57,745 nucleotides of DNA, taken from NCBI GenBank assembly GCA_011800805.1, contig MPNW01000416.1:1-57745 (forward strand). Reading direction: 5' to 3'. This DNA comes from Hirudo medicinalis. Taxonomy: Eukaryota; Annelida; Clitellata; Hirudinida; Hirudinidae. Below the pieces are notes generated by a model. The model saw nothing but the letters and a program-made list of their open reading frames with translations. It was not told the origin of the DNA and searched no databases. A program made the translations under genes and the position numbers. Shown here in pieces: positions 36,696 to 49,320 of this stretch (positions within the stretch are counted from its first letter, which is position 1; every line of letters starts with the position of its first letter).

Positions 36696-38871
36696 TCAAT
36701 ACATCGACAATACCAACAACAGATAGGCGAACAAACTGCAACCAACAACAAGGCCTGACTTCACGTTGGCAGTTGCACTGTTGGACGATCGACCCTCGAG
36801 TTGTTGAGCATTCCCTTGGTAATAGTTTCCGTAGAAACTGTTGTCGTGGTCGTAGAACACCTGAGATGCACCAAGGCGCAGGGGAGTTGTTGTGGGTTTG
36901 TTGCCCTGCAGGGCTGACCTGGGTGCAAAGAATAGGTCCAAAAATCACGGTAAAGAATCTTTTCAAAAATTGATTGAGATTATTATCATTCAGTCGATTG
37001 CTTGCTTAATTACAATTATTATCGAGTTATTGTTACTCTGTCATTTCTCTTGCAGATGTGATTAATTAAATGTGCCTACCATCATCATCAACATCACTAC
37101 TACCAGTATCACCATCATCATCAAAACCAACAACATTTCCAACATAACAATGAACACTGCTGCCAGTGTTCATCCCCATCATTTCTATAATCACCATCAT
37201 CATTGTCATCATCACCATCACCATCATCATCATCATCACAGCCTACTTGAAGAGAGAGAGCATCGTCTTGAATCCCTCGGCGATGCTCTCCTTGTCTCTG
37301 AGTTCGAGTTTGAAGGCGACGTCCCTCGAAACGTCCCTGACGAACTCGTCCGACATCAACGTCCGCGTCTTCACGTTCGTCGACACGTACAGCTGCAGGT
37401 GTCGGTCGAGGATCAGAATTTTGCTACTCGAATGACTTAAGTGAGTAATGATTACTAAGCACATTAATCGCGTTTCAATGCAATTATTTTTTTGTTTTCA
37501 TGCCAGGCAAGTTGGCTCGGCGGGTTGCGTCACGAAGGCAAGTCGTTAGGTGTCGTGCGTTCATCATCGTCATCACCATCACCGTCACCATCATCATCAC
37601 CACCACCATCATCATCGGCCCTGACCGACCATGTTGTCTTCCATGGAGTAGAATATGAGCAGATCCTCATTGCATCTCCCCATGTTCCAAGTAGAGAGGA
37701 GTGCACCTGAGAAGTACCTCGCTTCGCTGAGTACGGCATTGTCGTACAGGTCGTTCGAGTCACTGATTGTTGTCAAGGCAGTGGTGGAAACAACAACGAT
37801 GGTGATGTGTAAGTAATAACAATGGTGGTGATGATGATGAATGTGTCATTTGATTGAATAACCGACGACGATTGCGACGACAACGATAGTAATGACGAAT
37901 TATTTTCATGAAAATCCAGATTTTTAACCACCATGTTAAGATATTGAAATGTTTGCATCTTCAACAAAATATTCTCACCACTCAATGAGTCATAACAGCA
38001 CTAAAGTAACCCACATCCAAACCATTGTCACCTCCTAAAGGCCAGCATCTCTGTGCCAATCTGGAGTTTCATCTTCTTGATCATGGCTAACCCAACCATG
38101 TATCCTCCCCAGCCACCAGACTTTCCACAGACAGAGAGGGAGCAATGACAGGGAGTCTCATTGTAGATGGCCCTTATTTGATCATCCAACTGGAAGGCTG
38201 TTGAATGTATTGTAATTGTTGTTAACATATATGGCATCATATGCATAACCTCAGACTTGCTTCTTTTTAGCACTCTTTCCCAAGGGTGCTTGTGGCAGTG
38301 CAAGCTGGTTTGAAAAAGAACACATTATGGTTTTGCTTTTGAATGCAGCCCTCTGAGCTAACTTGCATATATTCAACTTTTTTTAGCTGGATGATCATTT
38401 TTCCACAAATGGTTATGGATAATTATTGCCATCAAAGTAGTCGTTGCAAGTTTCTATCAATTGAATTTTTAATGGTTCTCCCAATTTAAGACTTTACTTT
38501 ATCGACGTAATGGTCAAACCACATATCCAAGGCATTCAACATGATTTGTTTCTAATACGACATAAAGCATCTTTGGAGGTGCAACATGAACAGACATTAT
38601 GGTATGTAATATATACTGATGACTGTATATATCTTAGTCATGCAACGGACTTTAATCAAATAAATAAATAAAGTATTAGTTAAAATACATACGGACCTTG
38701 CTCCACTGTGATCAATCCGTCTGGATCGCACACATGAGAACGCATTCCCTTCCGCCCACATTTGTCCAAATCAATTAAAGGATTTCCGATGTCGTCAACG
38801 GTCCTTTGCGAAAAGATAGTCTGACATTTGCTGAAATCGTGAAAAAGTAAAACAAAACAAAATAAAATCAT
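36696..38871 (-). CDS. MOLO-1-like TPM-domain membrane protein
   Basis: Five minus-strand exons (38871-38697, 38197-38032, 37762-37630, 37392-37247, 36918-36696) join in phases 1, 2, 0 and 2 into 280 residues. Residues 1 to about 16 (MILFCFVLLFHDFSKC) look like a signal peptide. Next come IGNPLIDLDKCGRKG and SHVCDPDGLI, a TPM-like core with the paired-cysteine segment TPCHCSLSVC, then EARYFSGALLSTWNMGRCNE, DLLIFYSMEDNMLYVSTN, and a final hydrophobic helix GLVVGCSLFAYLLLVLSMY that reaches the C-terminus. This layout is that of extracellular TPM proteins such as nematode MOLO-1, an auxiliary subunit that raises the activity of levamisole-type acetylcholine receptors. Function here is by family resemblance only. 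The tail is so short that a GPI anchor is an alternative to a membrane span. The gene is divergent from CNOT7/8. Confidence 0.82.
38262..38350 (+). repeat. Dispersed hairpin-rich repeat, decayed copy 4
   Basis: TAGCACTCTTTCCCAAGGGTGC, then GTGGCAGTGCAAGCTGG, then GAACACATTA line up with the core of copies 1-3 (TAGCGCCCC-ACCCGAGGGCG, CTGGCGGTGCAGGCTGG, GAACAC...ACATTA). It lies in the first intron of the TPM-domain gene and is much diverged. Confidence 0.5.
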
Positions 38872-40984
38872 TTGTCCGAATAAGGTGTCTCAAATAGTTA
38901 TATTTCTCAATTTTGCTGATGTTTACGGAACTTAATAATGTTTAAAATATTTACAAACAAATCGGACGTATTTAAAAAGTGAAGTACATATTTAATATAT
39001 TTTAACATTCTATTCAAATCAATCTTGTCCAATACTCAATAAACATTTTAGATTTGTTACAGGTAAATAATAACTGTGCTGGGTTTTTAAGCCAAGAAGT
39101 GATAATTGTATGCCATGGATCAACAGATCCTGAGATAAAAAAAAATTAAAAACTCGGTGTTGGTAAATTTGTGGTTAAATATATGTCAAACTTTAAGCCT
39201 CCGAATTGATCAGTTTCAGTTTCAAATTTATGAGAAACTGCGAAGTTAGCTATGAATTAAAATATTGATCGATTAGTGAACCAGTTTAGATAAGATTAAG
39301 TAAGCTTTAGTTTTTAAGTATTTTACATCATTAATGTTTATATTGCCGTTCTAGAAAAATAATGTCTGCAAATATATGTAGAAACTTTTTTCAATCTGTT
39401 TAAAAATACAATAATTATATTTAATTTTTTTAAATATTTGTGTACAAAATAATTTTTAGAGGCATGTGATAAACATGTAATGTTTTGTTGTAAAAAAAAC
39501 TAGCGCGCATTATATCTAGGCGACGGAAGTAGTGATAAAGTTGTGAAGTAAAGTTTAATGGCGGAATAGACGTTCTGTCACATTTCTTTTTCGTCTGCTT
39601 TTAACCGTTTTTCACGTAACATGAAGTGTTAGAAGACTAATAAAATTATTATTTCAAGGCTCTTCGTTTGTTTAGAGAATAAAAATCTCTGGTAAGAAGA
39701 TGTGTTATCGTTTTATTTGAATCTTGTCTAGGGCTCGGTTCACGTTCATGTTTGGAGTTGAAACTTGCCGATTTTACTCTGTGCAATTAAACTGAGATTA
39801 GGAAGTGACTTATGGCTATTGGCCCGTTCGGTTTATCAAATTTCTGGCGACTAGTTGCCCAGCTTTGTTTAGTTAGGTAGTGTACAGATTGGGAGTTTGT
39901 TATTGTTTCAAATGTTGTTGCTTGTATGGAATTTATTGTCGCGCGGTAGAGTTAGCGTAATCAGATCGAGTTGCAGGGAAAGCGGATCTGCTGAGCGGGC
40001 TTTGCTTTGTCGTAATTGATAATAAAGTTTTCGACGTTTTGAGTCATCTTTGGTTTGAGCTAAGGCATTTGAAATGAATTAATGTGATAAGACATAAATT
40101 TATGGATTTCTTTACTTTAAATATGTAAGTATTTTCACAATGAAAATTATGAAACTTTTGGAGATGTGAAATCATTTCTGGCAGATGCGATTGCATCATG
40201 CACCTGCTTCTTGTTTAAACTCTTTAATGGCTTGCATCAATGGAGGTTCTGCTTTATTTTAATATTTTATATTAAAATATAATAAAAATATTTTAATGCT
40301 TGTAATATTGCAGACAAGCAGTTGGCAACAAGAAGTCGTTAGAAAGAAGAAGCCAAAGAACAATACGAATCAACAGGATTCCATAGCGTTGAAGAATTTG
40401 AAATGATGTTTTAAAGAAACCAAGAGGCCACACAAGAAGAAATAAAAGAATACAGACGACATTGGCCTAAAAAGGAATCATTTTAGTTTTGTTGTAAATA
40501 GGAAAAATTCTTTTGAAGAGAAGTGTTTCGTCGACAATTTTTGCTCGGTTTTTTGAGAAGCAACAAAGACAAACACACAGGAAAGTCAAAGAAAAGGACT
40601 TCAAATCTTAATTAAACAAAGAGAACTTACAAACAACAGGGTTGAAAACAAACCTGTGATTAATTAAGAGAACGTGGATTTAGGATAATACACTTGTACA
40701 ACGAGGTCTCAGACAAAAAGCCTTCTCAATTTTACAGAGGAATTGTACTGAAACTATTAAATCGCTTGCAAATCTGAGGCAGCAATATTCAAAAAAGTCG
40801 TCTGCTCGAAAAAACTAAAGGCAACAAAAAATACAATTAACACTTGAGCAAACGGAGAGATTTGTAACAATCCAGTGAAATCGTAAAACTTGGTTTCATT
40901 CAATTTAGCAATCAGTCTCGAGAGAAGTTGTCCGTTACCTGAATATTATTGAACTCGAGTCGAATAATAATAACAATCATCATC
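38872..40984 (+). promoter_or_regulatory. Divergent promoter region and probable 5' UTR of CNOT7/8 gene
   Basis: The TPM-domain gene leaves leftward and the deadenylase gene rightward. A possible non-coding first exon ends at 39691 (CTCTG followed by GTAAGA). A possible acceptor at 40313 (TATTGCAG) would begin an exon that runs through a 670-base 5' leader into the ATG at 40985. Both borders are inferred from splice motifs alone. Confidence 0.4.
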
Positions 40985-43900
40985 ATGCCTACGGCGGACT
41001 ATCGCATCCAGGACGTCTGGCATTCGAACCTGGAGGAGGAGTTTCGAAAGATACGATACGTTGTCAACAGATACCCCTACGTTGCCATGGTGAGTGGGTT
41101 GATATTTGATGATTGTTGCCACGACAATTTTTCAGCTCAAGCATTGAATGTCTGGAAGCTGGATGAGATGTTGAATTTAATGAATTTATGTCAGTTGCGA
41201 GCAAAACTTCATGATTGCGGTTATATTTAATTGCAACAGGAGCGATTTAGTTAGGATATTAATATTCACCTTGAAGCTATTTTTGTGTTAATAGCGAATC
41301 TGTTGATCGGATGAGAAAAGCTGATTGGACTTTTTACTTAAGTAGGGAATTATGAATGGCTTGCTGGACTCATGAGTTGTTCTGCTTGAAATCATTGTGA
41401 ACTTGAAGTGTTTGATGGCAGTGAAAACTTTAAAAATTAGGTCAATTTAGAGTCAATTCCACTTCTTATTACCTTTATCTTGGACTTTATCTATCATAAA
41501 TTTACTACATTTCTCTGATTTCTCCTTCTGTTGGTTGGGTTGTTGGTTATCATCTGTTTATTGTGTTTACTGTGAGGACTGTAAAATTATTATACATCTA
41601 GAATCGTCGTTACTTTCTACCTACCCAAGATTTTAGAATAAACGCGGTCCAGGGAACCCAGCGAGTCCTACACAGTTCGAACCTTAAAATAATTTTCTCG
41701 AGAAAAAGCTGTTTAAATTTAACCTTTTATTACGTGTCGTGACAAATACAAATGTGACGACGAACGTCGACAGGTCTACTGAGCATTATCATGTCATACT
41801 CCCCATCACCAACATAGCCTGTCATGCTCACAATATCTCAACATTTGTCATAAACGCCATTTGTTCGAAGCGCTATAAGTTCTGAGTGGGATCCAAGAAC
41901 ATGCTCCTTTAATTGGTACTCACTCGAATGCCTTACATGCCTAGAAGACCCACAAAGCTCTGGTTTGGGGGAGGAATTTTGGTTCTCCTTTCAGTCGACC
42001 ATGTATGGGTTGGTCATGTGAGGTACTCTATCTTGATGTTGCGGTCGTGTTTTTATCGACCGGAGGTGAAGACTGGATTGGAGGCGACTGTTAATTGCAT
42101 TGCTAATTTAATGACTAAGACAACAGACAACAACTAAGACAACAGACAACAACTAAAACAACGAGTTTTCACTGTCTCGTCTGATGTCATTCGAATGGTA
42201 TTTTGTCAACAACTCTGTTCAGTGGTTTTTGTTGACATGAGAATTCAAGATTGCCACTGCTGTTGTTGTTGTTGTTGATGTCATTGATGTTATCATCTTT
42301 GATCACTGGTGTCGCAACTGCTTGGCAGTCACAGTTGTTGTGGCAATTTTTGTAACTTTGTCGCTCAGGATACCGAGTTTCCGGGGGTAGTGGCAAGACC
42401 CGTGGGGGAGTTCAAGAACAACTCGGACTTTCAGTACCAGCTGCTGAGATGCAATGTGGACCTGCTCAAGATCATACAGGTGATGTGTACACCAATCGTG
42501 ACTGTCACCATCTTCAGACTTATGCCTTATTTATAATATATCATTATATATGACACTTTTATAATTGTCGTGCCATTATTATTATTATCATCGTCATCAT
42601 TGATCTCTTCCGTTGATGATGTGGTTGATGATGAAGCAATAGTGTTGACGTGACAGCCACGCGTGGTAGTCGTGCTATTCTGGCATGGTTTAATAATAAC
42701 AAATACTCAAAGTAGTTTTTTGTTGTTTAAATCAGGTTGGGTTGACGTTCTTCGACGACACGGGGAGCACACCTCATCCGACCTGCACCTGGCAGTTCAA
42801 TTTCAAGTTCAACCTCACGTTAGTTCATCTTTTTGAGTAGATTATTAGACCTTTACAGTGGTGTTTGTGGAGGGGTATGCATGCTTGAGCAGGCATGGTC
42901 TTGTTGAGCCATTCTTAGAAGTAATTTCCTGTCATGATTAATAAAAAGAGTAATAATAATAAAAAATAATAATAGTTGATTTGTAAGGCACCAACTGCAT
43001 GGCATCAGTGGCACCTCATATTTTTTGTTGTCCTGGCTTCATGTTGCCCTGAAAAGATGAGTCCCCAGGTGACATTCGAGGAGCTCCAGGGATGGTCTTA
43101 CGAGGGGAGGTGTTCCAGACGACAGGGGGGGCATACGAGAAGCCTCTGTTGACAAGGTGTCATACCCATGTATCGACTGGTCAGCGTAATTGAATGGTGG
43201 AAGAAGAACAAAAACCAGGTTCTTGGTAGTGGAGAATGAGGTGATAGAGATAGGATGAGCTGGATGGCCAGACAGCTCGATATGTCATGAGGGCGATTTT
43301 GAAGACATGTGATTATGGATAGGCAACAGGTACAGGTGATGACGATGGCGATAATGTCAAAAGCAAAAGTAATTAGGTAATGTCAGGTAATTGGATGACG
43401 TGGACTCTGTGAGAAAGGTGAATGCGTGGTCGGATGCTTAGCGTAGAACCGGGCGTTCTTCGCGCTTCACAGATTTCATTTGTAAACGTGCCTATCGATG
43501 ACCGGCATGTCTTTCAATTTCTTCACTTCAATGTGTTTCCATGTGAGTTTGGTGGTTTGTAACGTACATATTATTAGACGTGTAATAGCAATATGACATG
43601 TTTGCCGGACTAATATATGCTCCTCATGGTGGTGGTTGATGCTGATGCTGATGGTGATGCCACTTCATATTGATGACCCTGTTTTGGTTCCCACTGATCA
43701 TATTTTCAAACTGTATTGAAAACACTGGTAGAAAAGGTGATTACACATTTCATCTGCAACCTGCTACTACTCCTCTCCACTCTGGGCTTGGCTTCTTGTA
43801 CTATGAATCCTGAGATAAACCAGATCTAATGTTGTTTGTATTATTTCACTTTTATTGGTGTGGTTGCTTTTAAAATTTTTTAAATTTATTTCATACCGTG

Positions 43901-44388
43901 AGTTTTCACGACCCAGACTGACTAGGGTTAGTGGCGATGATAACGATGCTAGCATGAGTATGTACATATCAGGGCCTCTGATAAGGTTTCCACAGTGTAA
44001 TGTCAGCGGCTGACATTATATATATTATCGTGATAACCTATTAAATGATGAATCATATGATTCTAGTTAAGTTGGCAAAGATCCTAGGAGTGTTAGTGTT
44101 GAAACACACGATGGCAGATGAGACCATTACCAGGATTGCAACATTGCGAAGCTGACTCAATGCACGATTGGGGTCGTCAGACGTCGATGATGTCAAAAGT
44201 CTTAATGTAATGTCATTCGAAAAGTACATGGCAATGAGCTCATGATGATGATGATGATGATGATAACGTTTACGATGTTTAAGTATTGACTCAGACTATT
44301 GACTCAATAACAAAGCCAACTCATGTCAACAGTTACTTCATTGATGATGACACTATTATTATTACTATACTACTACTACTACCACTAC

Positions 44389-44428
<40 letters not shown>

Positions 44429-46328
44429 ATTATTATTATTATTACCATCATCATCACTATCATTTGAAAAACATCACAAATTCATTGGCTGTAAATTGGT
44501 TGACCCAAAAAACTGAATGCAAGACAAAGTGATGTGCAAATTTATCCTCTTCATCACATTACAATGCGATTGCATTCGTTATTAGTGACCAAAATTGTCA
44601 TTAGCAATCCATTGTTAAGTAATAAATGTACACTGACCGATAAATTTAATTTGTTTATTTATCAAAGGGCCGACATGTACGCCAAGGAGTCGATCGACCT
44701 GCTGACAGAGTGCGGCATTCAGTTCAAGAAGCACGAGGACGAGGGCATCGACGTGGTGCAGTTTGCCGAGCTGTTGATGACCTCGGGGGTCATCCTCAGC
44801 AACAGCGTCAAGTGGATCTCTTTCCACAGGTGCGTGTGCACGTGTCAACGTGCGTGCGGTTGCGAATGTTTACAGCGCGTGCGACTTCGAAGTCGCTCGC
44901 TCGGATGTCGAAAAGACGATTTCGCCGACCGTGAATTCGTCGTTTGGCAAAATCCTCGATTGGCCCGGTGCAGTGGGACAGTTTCCAGGGACCCTGAAGT
45001 GGTTCGGGGAGAATATTACGAGCGATCACCCGACAAATATCAGATTCAGAAGACGTCTCGTTCGCGACCGAGCGAACTGTCGTCGTGCAGTTGCACGGAT
45101 TTCATCGTGGACGTCGGCACCTTCTGGTCATTTCACAAAGGAAATGGAAATCTTTTATGGAAGCCTGCCGAATGCATGACACTAACCGTTTGAAAGTCAG
45201 ATGGCTCCCTAGGGTCCAATGTGATCCAATGCCGATTCGGTCGTTGTCATTAATGTTAAAGTCGTAGGGTGTGGATTCCACGATGATAAACTAATATTTA
45301 GTATATTGGCACAAATATTAACTTTAATACATACTGCTCCATTATTATTATTATATTATAATAATAATTAATTTATAATAATATATATATAATATGTAAT
45401 TATAATAATAATAATTGATTAATATTTTATTAATATTATTATTATCATTATTACCAAGAAAAGTGTAAAATTGGCTGATCGTCGTCGTAACGAACACTCG
45501 TTCATGCACAGCGGCTATGACTTCGGTTACATGCTGAAGATACTGACCTGCCTGCCGATCCCATCCGATGAGCAGGAGTTCTTCGAGCTCATCAGGATCT
45601 ACTTCCCCAACATCTACGATGTCAAGTATCTCATGAAGAGCTGCAAGACTCTCAAGGGAGGATTGCAGGAGGTCGCCGAAGAGCTCGAGGTGAGCAGGAC
45701 GGGCGGATGAATTGGCGAGTAGAACCGGTGAATGAGCGGATGAACTGATCGGGGATGGATGATTGGTGATAAAATGGGTGAACCATCAGTCACTGATGTA
45801 GTATTTGTATTTGTACTTGGAGATGAAACTTCCGTGATGATTCTTCTTCCTCAGGTGCAGAGGGTCGGCCCGAAGCATCAGGCCGGAAGTGACAGCCACC
45901 TGACTGGCCAGGTGTTCTTCAAGATGAGGGAGGTGGGTTGCAGTTGATGTTTCATTCACTGTGAGAACATACACTTTGAACTCTAAAGTTTCTGGCAATG
46001 TCAACGGTTCAACTTTGCTTTCGTCTCCTTCTGTGCAGATGTTTTTTGAGGACCACATCGACGACGCCAAGTACTGCGGACACCTGTACGGCCTCGGCGC
46101 AGCTACGTCGTCAACGGCTCCAATTGCTCCTCCCTCCTACCCTCCAACCTATCCCAGAACAACCTCATTGGATTGGCCAATCAGCAACAGACGGTAAACA
46201 ACAACAACAACGTCGTCCCCTCCTCTGCAAACAGCAACAATTGCAACGGGGATTTGGGCGGATCTCCCCATCCCACGACCAACGGAAATTCCGGACCGGC
46301 GCACGCCGCCGGCGGTCAGGGGAATTGA
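40985..46328 (+). CDS. CNOT7: CCR4-NOT deadenylase catalytic subunit (CAF1/POP2)
   Basis: Exons 40985-41089, 42369-42479, 42736-42818, 44668-44829, 45512-45689, 45855-45932 and 46039-46328 join in phases 0, 0, 2, 2, 0 and 0. The protein is the DEDD-family 3'-5' exonuclease of CCR4-NOT, which shortens mRNA poly(A) tails in the cytoplasm. Catalytic acidic residues lie in [16 protein letters not shown] and [33 protein letters not shown] closes the conserved domain. After HLYGLG the frame is off by one base at 46099-46100: reading on from AGC at 46101 gives [14 protein letters not shown] and an Asn/Ser-rich tail of about 75 residues to TGA at 46328, which matches the SSYVQNG start of vertebrate tails. 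Unshifted, the frame ends at 46197. A single missing base (assembly error or real) is likely. Vertebrates have two paralogues (CNOT7, CNOT8); one symbol is used here for the ancestral type. Confidence 0.96.
44355..44462. repeat. TAT/TAC microsatellite
   Basis: Trinucleotide array just upstream of exon 4 of the deadenylase gene, in the intron. Confidence 0.88.
45338..45452. repeat. AT-rich simple repeat in deadenylase intron
   Basis: ATTATTATT and ATATAT segments directly before exon 5. Confidence 0.8.
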
Positions 46329-46911
46329 ACCCACCTCCTCTCGACCGAGTCGATCCGGATCTCCGGGCACTACGGAGGAGGGAGTATGATGTAGAAGGCT
46401 GAAGATGAATACGAGAAGATGCTGATAATGATCGCACTCTGTGGTGGTGGTTTTGATGACGATCGTGGTGACATTTGTTGATGTGGATTCGGGTGATGGT
46501 CGGGAAAGCGATGGAACGAAGACAAGAAACGTGGTGGTGATTGTGATGATGATGATGATGACGACGACGATGACAACGATGACGACGATGATTTCAGCTT
46601 CGCTCTCCTAGAGGTCGGATCAGACCTGTTCGATAAGATTCTTGCTTAATGCAATCAATGCCTCCGAGGCTTTTCTACTGTGATGGTGATGATGACGACG
46701 ACGATGGTGGTGACGATGGCATTATGTTTCATCATTCATAACAGGATTGGGTGAGTCACCATTGTAAATGTATCTTCATCATCAATCAGTCTTACTTGGG
46801 TTCTTGCCAGGGAAGTGTTTGCTGGTTATTGGGTGTATTGGTGGTGGTGGTGATGATGATGGTGGTGAATATATTAATATTTATTTATTATTATATTATT
46901 ATTTATATTTA

Positions 46912-46912
<1 letters not shown>

Positions 46913-46950
<38 letters not shown>
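46913..46950. repeat. (AT)n dinucleotide repeat
   Basis: Pure TATATA run of about 38 bases. Confidence 0.9.
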
Positions 46951-46951
<1 letters not shown>

Positions 46952-49299
46952 TGCATAGCTGCTACCACCATCATCATCATCACCATAATTAAAGTTGCAG
47001 TTAGTGTTGTTTATTATTTATTATTTGCTATTTATTAAGACAGCCTTCCCATTGTTTAGCGTTTGTTATTTTTTGCCGGACGGTCGTCGCAAGTTGCCGT
47101 CGTCTTTACTTTTGTCGTCGTCGATGTCGACGACATCGTTTCAGGACGTGTCGTCGCAGCTTGTCTGTTGTCGTTTCAGATGTGATTGCTGGTTATGTGG
47201 CGATACTTTACATTACATTACAGTAAATTGTAACTTTTATTTTATTTTGTTATGATTGAATTACGTTATTTGAATTAATTAACGGATTGATTCGTTCACA
47301 CGGGCCACGTTGTGTGTTTTCAGTTTCTAAGGGGGTTATCTTCTCATCAGTTACCATTGTTCTACCATTGAAAGAGTGTGACATTGTTGTTTGTATCATC
47401 ATCAACATCATCATCATCACCATCATCTTTTGTCACTATTATCATTGTTGCTCTTATTTTCTTTGACACGTGTCCTCATGGGATGAGCATGGTTGGCATC
47501 GTCATCATCACCATCTTCGTTGTACTGTGAAATATTTGCGGTTGATTTCTGTTCAACTTTACGCTCGAAAGCAATTCGTTCGCGATCGCTCGACCGAGGA
47601 ACGACCGGATCGTTTGGCAGACTTCGACTGCCATGGCGGCGCTTGGGCTTTCGGGGTTTTGAAGGCACGTTTTTAGAGTTTTTGTGTCGGTCGGCGCTGT
47701 GCCATCGAACACGACGATGGTCGCGAGGAACGAGTTTGCATCGGAGGCGACAGGTCTGAACTTTGTGCTCGTCTGTGAGTCGTACGAGACAGTCTATACT
47801 TGCACTCTCTGCAACTCAGAAGCATCTTTCGAAAATAAACGATGGATCGAAAGGGTCGACGGGAGACTCCGACCTCAGTCTGGACTTGGACTTGGTCCGA
47901 TCTCAATCCGGTCTCGGTCGTTGAAGTTGTTTTGGGATTTAAAGGATTTCCCTTTCTTCTCCTTGACTTCACTCACCAAACATGGTGACACGGTTTCTGT
48001 GGTGATGAAATGTCGGTCCTCGACGCTCGATGCCACGGACGCTTCGATCCGTCGCGTCGTCTGCGGCCGATCATCGAGCCTGACCGTCGCCGGCAGAGGG
48101 CCTTCTGCCCGCCACCATGAACCGGGCCTCGTCACCTGCCTACCCCGTCAACACCGCTGTTTGTCTTATCACATTTTCAACTGTTTGAAAGTTGTTATTT
48201 CTGCTTCATATCTTCTATGCGGTCGTCGGACCACAGTGGTGAAGTCGATGGTGATGGTGATGATGATGATGACGACAATGATTGATCATCTGATGTTCAT
48301 GATGACAATGCTTTTTTAACATTTTGTACTTGATTTTTGACTTGTAAAGAGTCCCTTTCACCTCGTCGCCATGACCAGCGGTGATGATGATGGTCACAAC
48401 AACCACTTTTACTGCTAGTTGATGATGATTGCAATGATGATGTTGATTTTTACAACCTTCATCCGTATTCTCTCACCTTTGGAGGATAGGCTGGGATTTC
48501 CCGATCGAGGTTTCGGCATCGTTTTGAGAGGTTTCAGTTTTGTTTTTTTTTAATTTTTAATTTTTCGACTCGAGTTCATTGATTCTGACGTTTCTGACCT
48601 TCGTACTCACCTTTGCTACAACGATGACAACTATCCTTCCTCCCGAATGTGGTCGAGCGGGGCGCTGACGTTCGAGACTTCTATCATGTCAGCTACTGAA
48701 TTCCACCTCGACAGCGGAGTTTACCCGGTCCAGTTATTGCTCTCAGCTTGACTTTACTTTAGGAGGTGGTATTCCCAGCGAGGGTCTGCGGTTGTCTACG
48801 GCAGCTTCTCTGCCGTCGGCTGTCGCCGTCGCCTTTGTCACGATTATTGTTTATTTATAATTATAATTTTTAGATTTCAAATTAGACGGAACCGTTAGCG
48901 TCGTTAAGAGCGCCTAAAGAAAATTCTCCTGACGCATTGGGTTCACATTCTTCGCTTCCTTGCATTAGAGTCGAGATTGGCTTCCAGTTTTTCCGATTGT
49001 TTGCGTCGCCATGTTCCTCGTCTTCGCTTTCTTGACCACTCGACAATTATTCTGACGTCGGTTTCTGCCATCATCATCATCATCATCATAATCGCATCCA
49101 TCTCCAAGCCCTCCTCGTCCTGTTTAGCTGTCGCACGCCTATCGTTCGTTTCGATTGAGGAGTCCTAAAGCTCTGAGAGAGACTCTAAGGAAGCTTTTCT
49201 CCTTTTCTGCCCGAGAATTCTAGGAGTTTCTTCTGTTCAAATTTGACCTGTTGAGGGAGATTTTGATTTGAGAGAGAGGATTTCTAAGTTAGCACCGTT

Positions 49300-49305
49300 A
49301 ATAAA
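49300..49305 (+). terminator. Candidate polyadenylation signal of deadenylase gene
   Basis: AATAAA followed within 30 bases by a GT-rich stretch. It is the best hexamer downstream of the coding region, but nearer, non-canonical sites cannot be excluded. Confidence 0.35.
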
Positions 49306-49320
49306 GAATGACGATTGTGC

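Larger units (their letters stand above)
46329..49320 (+). other. Probable long 3' UTR of the deadenylase gene
   Basis: Less AT-rich than the intergenic DNA elsewhere, with GAT microsatellites (46545-46590, 46680-46720, 48240-48290) and T/G-rich stretches. A 211-codon frame at 47684-48319 and others have no recognisable domain or homologue and no splice support. AATAAA at 49300-49305 would end a 3-kb UTR. This is inference without transcript data. Confidence 0.4.

Noticed and set aside
43010..43200. Possible retroelement tail (frame with [14 protein letters not shown]) in the deadenylase intron
   Set aside because: Too short and broken to tell from chance without a consensus to compare.
47684..48319. 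211-codon plus-strand frame
   Set aside because: No recognisable domain, no splice borders and overlapping long frames on both strands; more likely part of the 3' UTR of the deadenylase gene.
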